DNA of 19,290 nt, from positions 1-19,290 of the forward strand of contig CAXUDP010000067.1 in the NCBI GenBank assembly GCA_964249735.1, written 5' to 3'. This DNA is from Lichenicola sp964249735 (GTDB taxonomy: Bacteria; Pseudomonadota; Alphaproteobacteria; Acetobacterales; Acetobacteraceae). Position numbers and translations under genes: made by a program. The notes below the pieces were generated by a model. It had not been told where the DNA came from and searched no databases. It worked only from the letters and a program-made list of their open reading frames with translations. Positions 17,003-19,290 of the stretch are shown here, piece after piece. Each line of letters begins with the position of its first letter. The stretch's first letter is position 1.

Positions 17003-17347
17003 ATGACCGACAGCAGCGCCAGCAGGATCGACATCGCAGAGTCGCAGCAGGGCCCGCAGGGCCAGCGCTACCTCGCCAGCGGCGAGGCGATCTCCATGCG
17101 CCTGTGGGACGGGGTCCCGGCCGGCCACGCCAGCGAACCGGTCCGGCGCGACTACGAGACCGTCGGCTACGTCATCGCCGGCCGGGCCGAGCTGATCCTC
17201 CAGGGCAGCACCGTAGCCCTGGAGCCAGGCATCTCCTGGATCGTGCCGAAGGGCGCCGAGCACAGCTACCGCATCCACGACGCCTTCACCGCCATCGAGG
17301 CCACGCACCCCCCGGCCGAGGACCGTCACCGCGACGCCGTCGACTGA
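17003..17347 (+). CDS. Small single-domain cupin protein
   Basis: The 114-residue protein folds as a cupin barrel. The first conserved segment reads DYETVGYVIAGRAEL (50-64), with Glu52 and the Gly of the turn but without the usual HxH pair. The second segment is ISWIVPKGAEHSYRI (77-91) with His87. An incomplete metal ligand set means it may be a binding or regulatory protein rather than a dioxygenase or isomerase. GGAG lies just before ATG 17003. It sits between two MFS transporter genes and is followed by a strong hairpin. The cupin call is firm; the function is unknown. Confidence 0.85.
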   Translation: MTDSSASRIDIAESQQGPQGQRYLASGEAISMRLWDGVPAGHASEPVRRDYETVGYVIAGRAELILQGSTVALEPGISWIVPKGAEHSYRIHDAFTAIEATHPPAEDRHRDAVD

Positions 17348-17355
17348 TCCTGGCC

Positions 17356-17380
17356 CGTCGGCCGCTTGCGAAGGCCGACG
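17356..17380 (+). terminator. Hairpin after the cupin gene
   Basis: CGTCGGCC (17356-17363) and GGCCGACG (17373-17380) form a perfect 8-bp stem with a 9-nt loop, starting nine bases after the cupin stop. No T-tract follows, as with the other hairpins in this GC-rich window. Confidence 0.45.
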
Positions 17381-17423
17381 CCATGGCTTCCCTCGCCGAC
17401 CGGCCATCCCCATCTGGCAGCGC

Positions 17424-17765
17424 GTGCGAGGGAAGAACGCGACATCCAGAGCCGAACCGGACGTGCTCGTCGTCTGCGTCCTGTGCGGCCGTCCCATCCC
17501 CTCCGGTGCCAAGTCGTCGCTGCACCATCTGGTCCCGAGGCTGAAGGGCGGCACCCATCTCGGCACGGTGCGGCTGCACCAGATCTGCCATTCCGCCATC
17601 CACGCCCGCTACACCGAAGCGGAGATCGCCCGTCACTTGGCCGTTCCGGACGCGTTGCGGAACGACCCGGAGCTCGCCCGGTTCGTGGCCTGGGTGCGGA
17701 CCAAGCCGGACGACTTCCATGCCCCGACCCGACGGATGCGGGGCCGGACGGCGAAATGGAAATGA
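17424..17765 (+). CDS. Small HNH-type protein
   Basis: The 113-residue protein resembles short alphaproteobacterial HNH-endonuclease-like proteins. It has a zinc-type CVLC pair (Cys18, Cys21), SLHHLVPRLKGG with His34 and His35, and LHQICHSAIH with His52, Cys55, His56 and His60. A tail follows (LARFVAWVRTKPDDFHAPTR) that I recall from this group. The middle Asn of a canonical HNH motif is not obvious, so nuclease activity is uncertain. The start is GTG 17424, with a weak upstream site; GTG 17463 would still keep all the motifs. No restriction or methylase gene is adjacent, so a role in defence is not indicated. It lies between hairpin 17356-17380 and the MFS gene. Confidence 0.72.
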   Translation: MRGKNATSRAEPDVLVVCVLCGRPIPSGAKSSLHHLVPRLKGGTHLGTVRLHQICHSAIHARYTEAEIARHLAVPDALRNDPELARFVAWVRTKPDDFHAPTRRMRGRTAKWK

Positions 17766-17883
17766 AGGCCGATCGGCTCCCGGCAGATCCCGTCCCTCGG
17801 TCGTCGTAATGGTCGAGCTGGAGCCGCGTGCGACGCCGCCCGATCCGACACCGTCCGCTTCGCCCTAGGGGAGAACCCGGCAG

Positions 17884-19113
17884 ATGGACGTCGGGAAGGC
17901 ACGACACACCGCACCACGCGCCAGGGGTGCCGGCGACCTCGCCCGTATCAACGCCTTCGGCGCTGCCTGGATGGGCATACTGGTGATGCCGGTCTACGTC
18001 CCCTTCCTGGTGGCGCGCGGCCTTCCGGTCGGGGAGGTGCTCGACCTCCAGGCGATCTACAGCGTCGCCGTCATGCTGTTCGAGATCCCGACCGGAACGC
18101 TGTGCGACCTGCTCGGCCGGCGACGCACGATCCTCCTGGCCGCCTCGATCAACGTTCTCGGCTTCGGGGGCTTCGCGGCCGCGCAGGGCTTCGCGGCCTA
18201 CGCAGCGGTGCAGCTTGTGCTCGCCGCCGCCTGGAGCCTGGTGTCCGGCGCCGACGTGGCGCTGATCTACGACGTGCTGGACCGGGCGGGCGCCGACCGC
18301 GAGGCCAGGCGACGTGCGCTCGGCGACTACACGCTTGCCCAGGTGTGCGGCGAGGCAGCGGCCTCGCTGGTGGGAGGCGTCGTGGCCGCCTGGTCGCTGC
18401 GTACACTCGGCTGGGCCACCGCGGTCGAGACCCTCCTGCCGCTGCTTCTCGCCTTCGGCCTGCCGAGGGACGCCCGGCATCCGGAGGCGGCCGCCGTGAT
18501 GGTGCGCTCGATCCCGAACGCCGTCCGGACCGTGTTCCGCACCAAGCTGCCCCGCCTCCTGTTCGCGAACTTGATCGCGTGGGGCTTATCGACGTTCGTC
18601 GCCGTCTGGCTGCTGCAGCCTTACTGGCGGCAACAGGGGATCGGCCTGCGCTGGTTCGGGTTGCTCTGGGCCGGAACGCTGATCACTGTCGGTATCACCA
18701 GCCGCCTCGCGCCGGCTCTCAACCATGCTGTCGGGGAGCGGGCGTCGCTGATCCTCCTCGCCGCCCTGCCGGTCGTCGCCTATGGCGGGATGGCGCTGTT
18801 CGGGGGCACGCCGGGCGTGCTGGCCGGCTTCCTGTTCTACATCAGCCGCGGCCTGAACGCCGTGATCCTCCGGGAAGCGTTCAACCAGCAGGTGCCGAAC
18901 GCCCTGCGCGCCACCTTCAACTCGCTGGGCAGCGGCGCCTCCCGGTTCGGCTACGCCCTGTGCGGCCCGCTGATCGGACTGGTCATCGACCGCCAGGGGT
19001 TACGAACGGCACTTACTCTGCTCGCCCTGGCGTTCGCGCTGGTTTTTCTTGCCTTGGCCATCCCCCTGGCACGTCGCCTACCGAGAAGACCCCTGCAGAC
19101 CGCCGACGGATAG
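17884..19113 (+). CDS. Major facilitator superfamily transporter
   Basis: The 409-residue protein has about 12 hydrophobic segments. The motif-A region FEIPTGTLCDLLGRRRTIL (66-84) is typical of a broad MFS branch with the FEIPTG signature, and a second-half segment YISRGLNAVILREAFNQQVP (319-338) matches the usual loop 10-11 pattern of this branch. It is not the TetA type seen at 15789. The substrate cannot be assigned. GGGGAG at 17868-17873, ten bases before ATG 17884, supports the start. The upstream 118 bp (17766-17883) contain only that site and a 10-bp palindrome at 17768-17777. Its codon use is less extreme than the neighbours but still GC-rich. Confidence 0.88.
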   Translation: MDVGKARHTAPRARGAGDLARINAFGAAWMGILVMPVYVPFLVARGLPVGEVLDLQAIYSVAVMLFEIPTGTLCDLLGRRRTILLAASINVLGFGGFAAAQGFAAYAAVQLVLAAAWSLVSGADVALIYDVLDRAGADREARRRALGDYTLAQVCGEAAASLVGGVVAAWSLRTLGWATAVETLLPLLLAFGLPRDARHPEAAAVMVRSIPNAVRTVFRTKLPRLLFANLIAWGLSTFVAVWLLQPYWRQQGIGLRWFGLLWAGTLITVGITSRLAPALNHAVGERASLILLAALPVVAYGGMALFGGTPGVLAGFLFYISRGLNAVILREAFNQQVPNALRATFNSLGSGASRFGYALCGPLIGLVIDRQGLRTALTLLALAFALVFLALAIPLARRLPRRPLQTADG

Positions 19114-19290
19114 GCGGTTCTACGAATCCCGTGTCAGGGCTTGTCGCCGTCCTTGCCCGACAGGACTTCGGCCGCGGCTTCCTTCGAGCGCCTTGGCGGC
19201 ATCGGCGAGAAAGCTGCTTTCCTCGCGGTCTCCCTGCTGCTAAGAGATCGGGACAAAACCCCATCTGAGACGTTGCTGGGACATGGCGCT
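19114..19290. other. Window tail without a supported gene
   Basis: Downstream of the MFS gene no complete gene is supported. On the minus strand, a frame open from the right edge ends at 19134 with EAAAEVLSGKDGDKP, while the overlapping frame reads SSFLADAAKALE just before it. This may be a fragment of a small protein broken by a shift, but it is too short to call. Confidence 0.3.

Overview
The window is high-GC DNA (by eye about 70% or more outside one island) with strong third-position G/C bias. The gene set (hopanoid-type RND transporter HpnN, an alpha-amino-acid ester hydrolase close to the Acetobacter/Xanthomonas enzymes, DUF1003 protein, class II-like sirtuin) fits an alphaproteobacterium, most likely Acetobacteraceae. 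This is inference from protein families and composition; no rRNA or marker gene is present.

Left block (1-4674, minus strand): hpnN (867 aa) is followed after a short gap by an arginase/ureohydrolase-family gene, then by metX (homoserine O-acetyltransferase), which runs off the left edge. All three point the same way and may be co-transcribed. The ureohydrolase reading frame is interrupted near its N-terminus by what looks like a one-base loss in a C5/G5 run (1992-1996). Divergent from hpnN (about 230 bp apart) is an uncharacterised outer-membrane-type lipoprotein (4905-6050).

Middle block (6145-10409, plus strand): an SDR protein whose catalytic Tyr position is Phe, an MsbA-type half-size ABC exporter overlapping it by 19 nt, an HSL-type alpha/beta hydrolase 22 bp further on, and a Sir2 deacetylase.

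AT-rich island (about 10410-11990): composition falls abruptly to about 42% GC on the lines counted by hand. It holds two unrecognised multi-pass membrane proteins with a TTG/TGA overlap (translationally coupled), then about 300 bp of AT-rich non-coding DNA with hairpins and an isolated perfect TATAAT. This is the best candidate for horizontally acquired, undescribed content.

Right block (12034-19113): a stress-type SDR (YghA/GSP39-like) converges on a periplasmic alpha-amino-acid ester hydrolase through a 9-bp-stem hairpin. Divergent from the hydrolase are a DUF1003 membrane protein, a TetA-like MFS exporter, a small cupin, a small HNH-type protein and a second MFS transporter. Several hairpins separate these genes, which therefore look like mostly single transcription units.

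No rRNA, tRNA, CRISPR array, transposase or integrase was seen.
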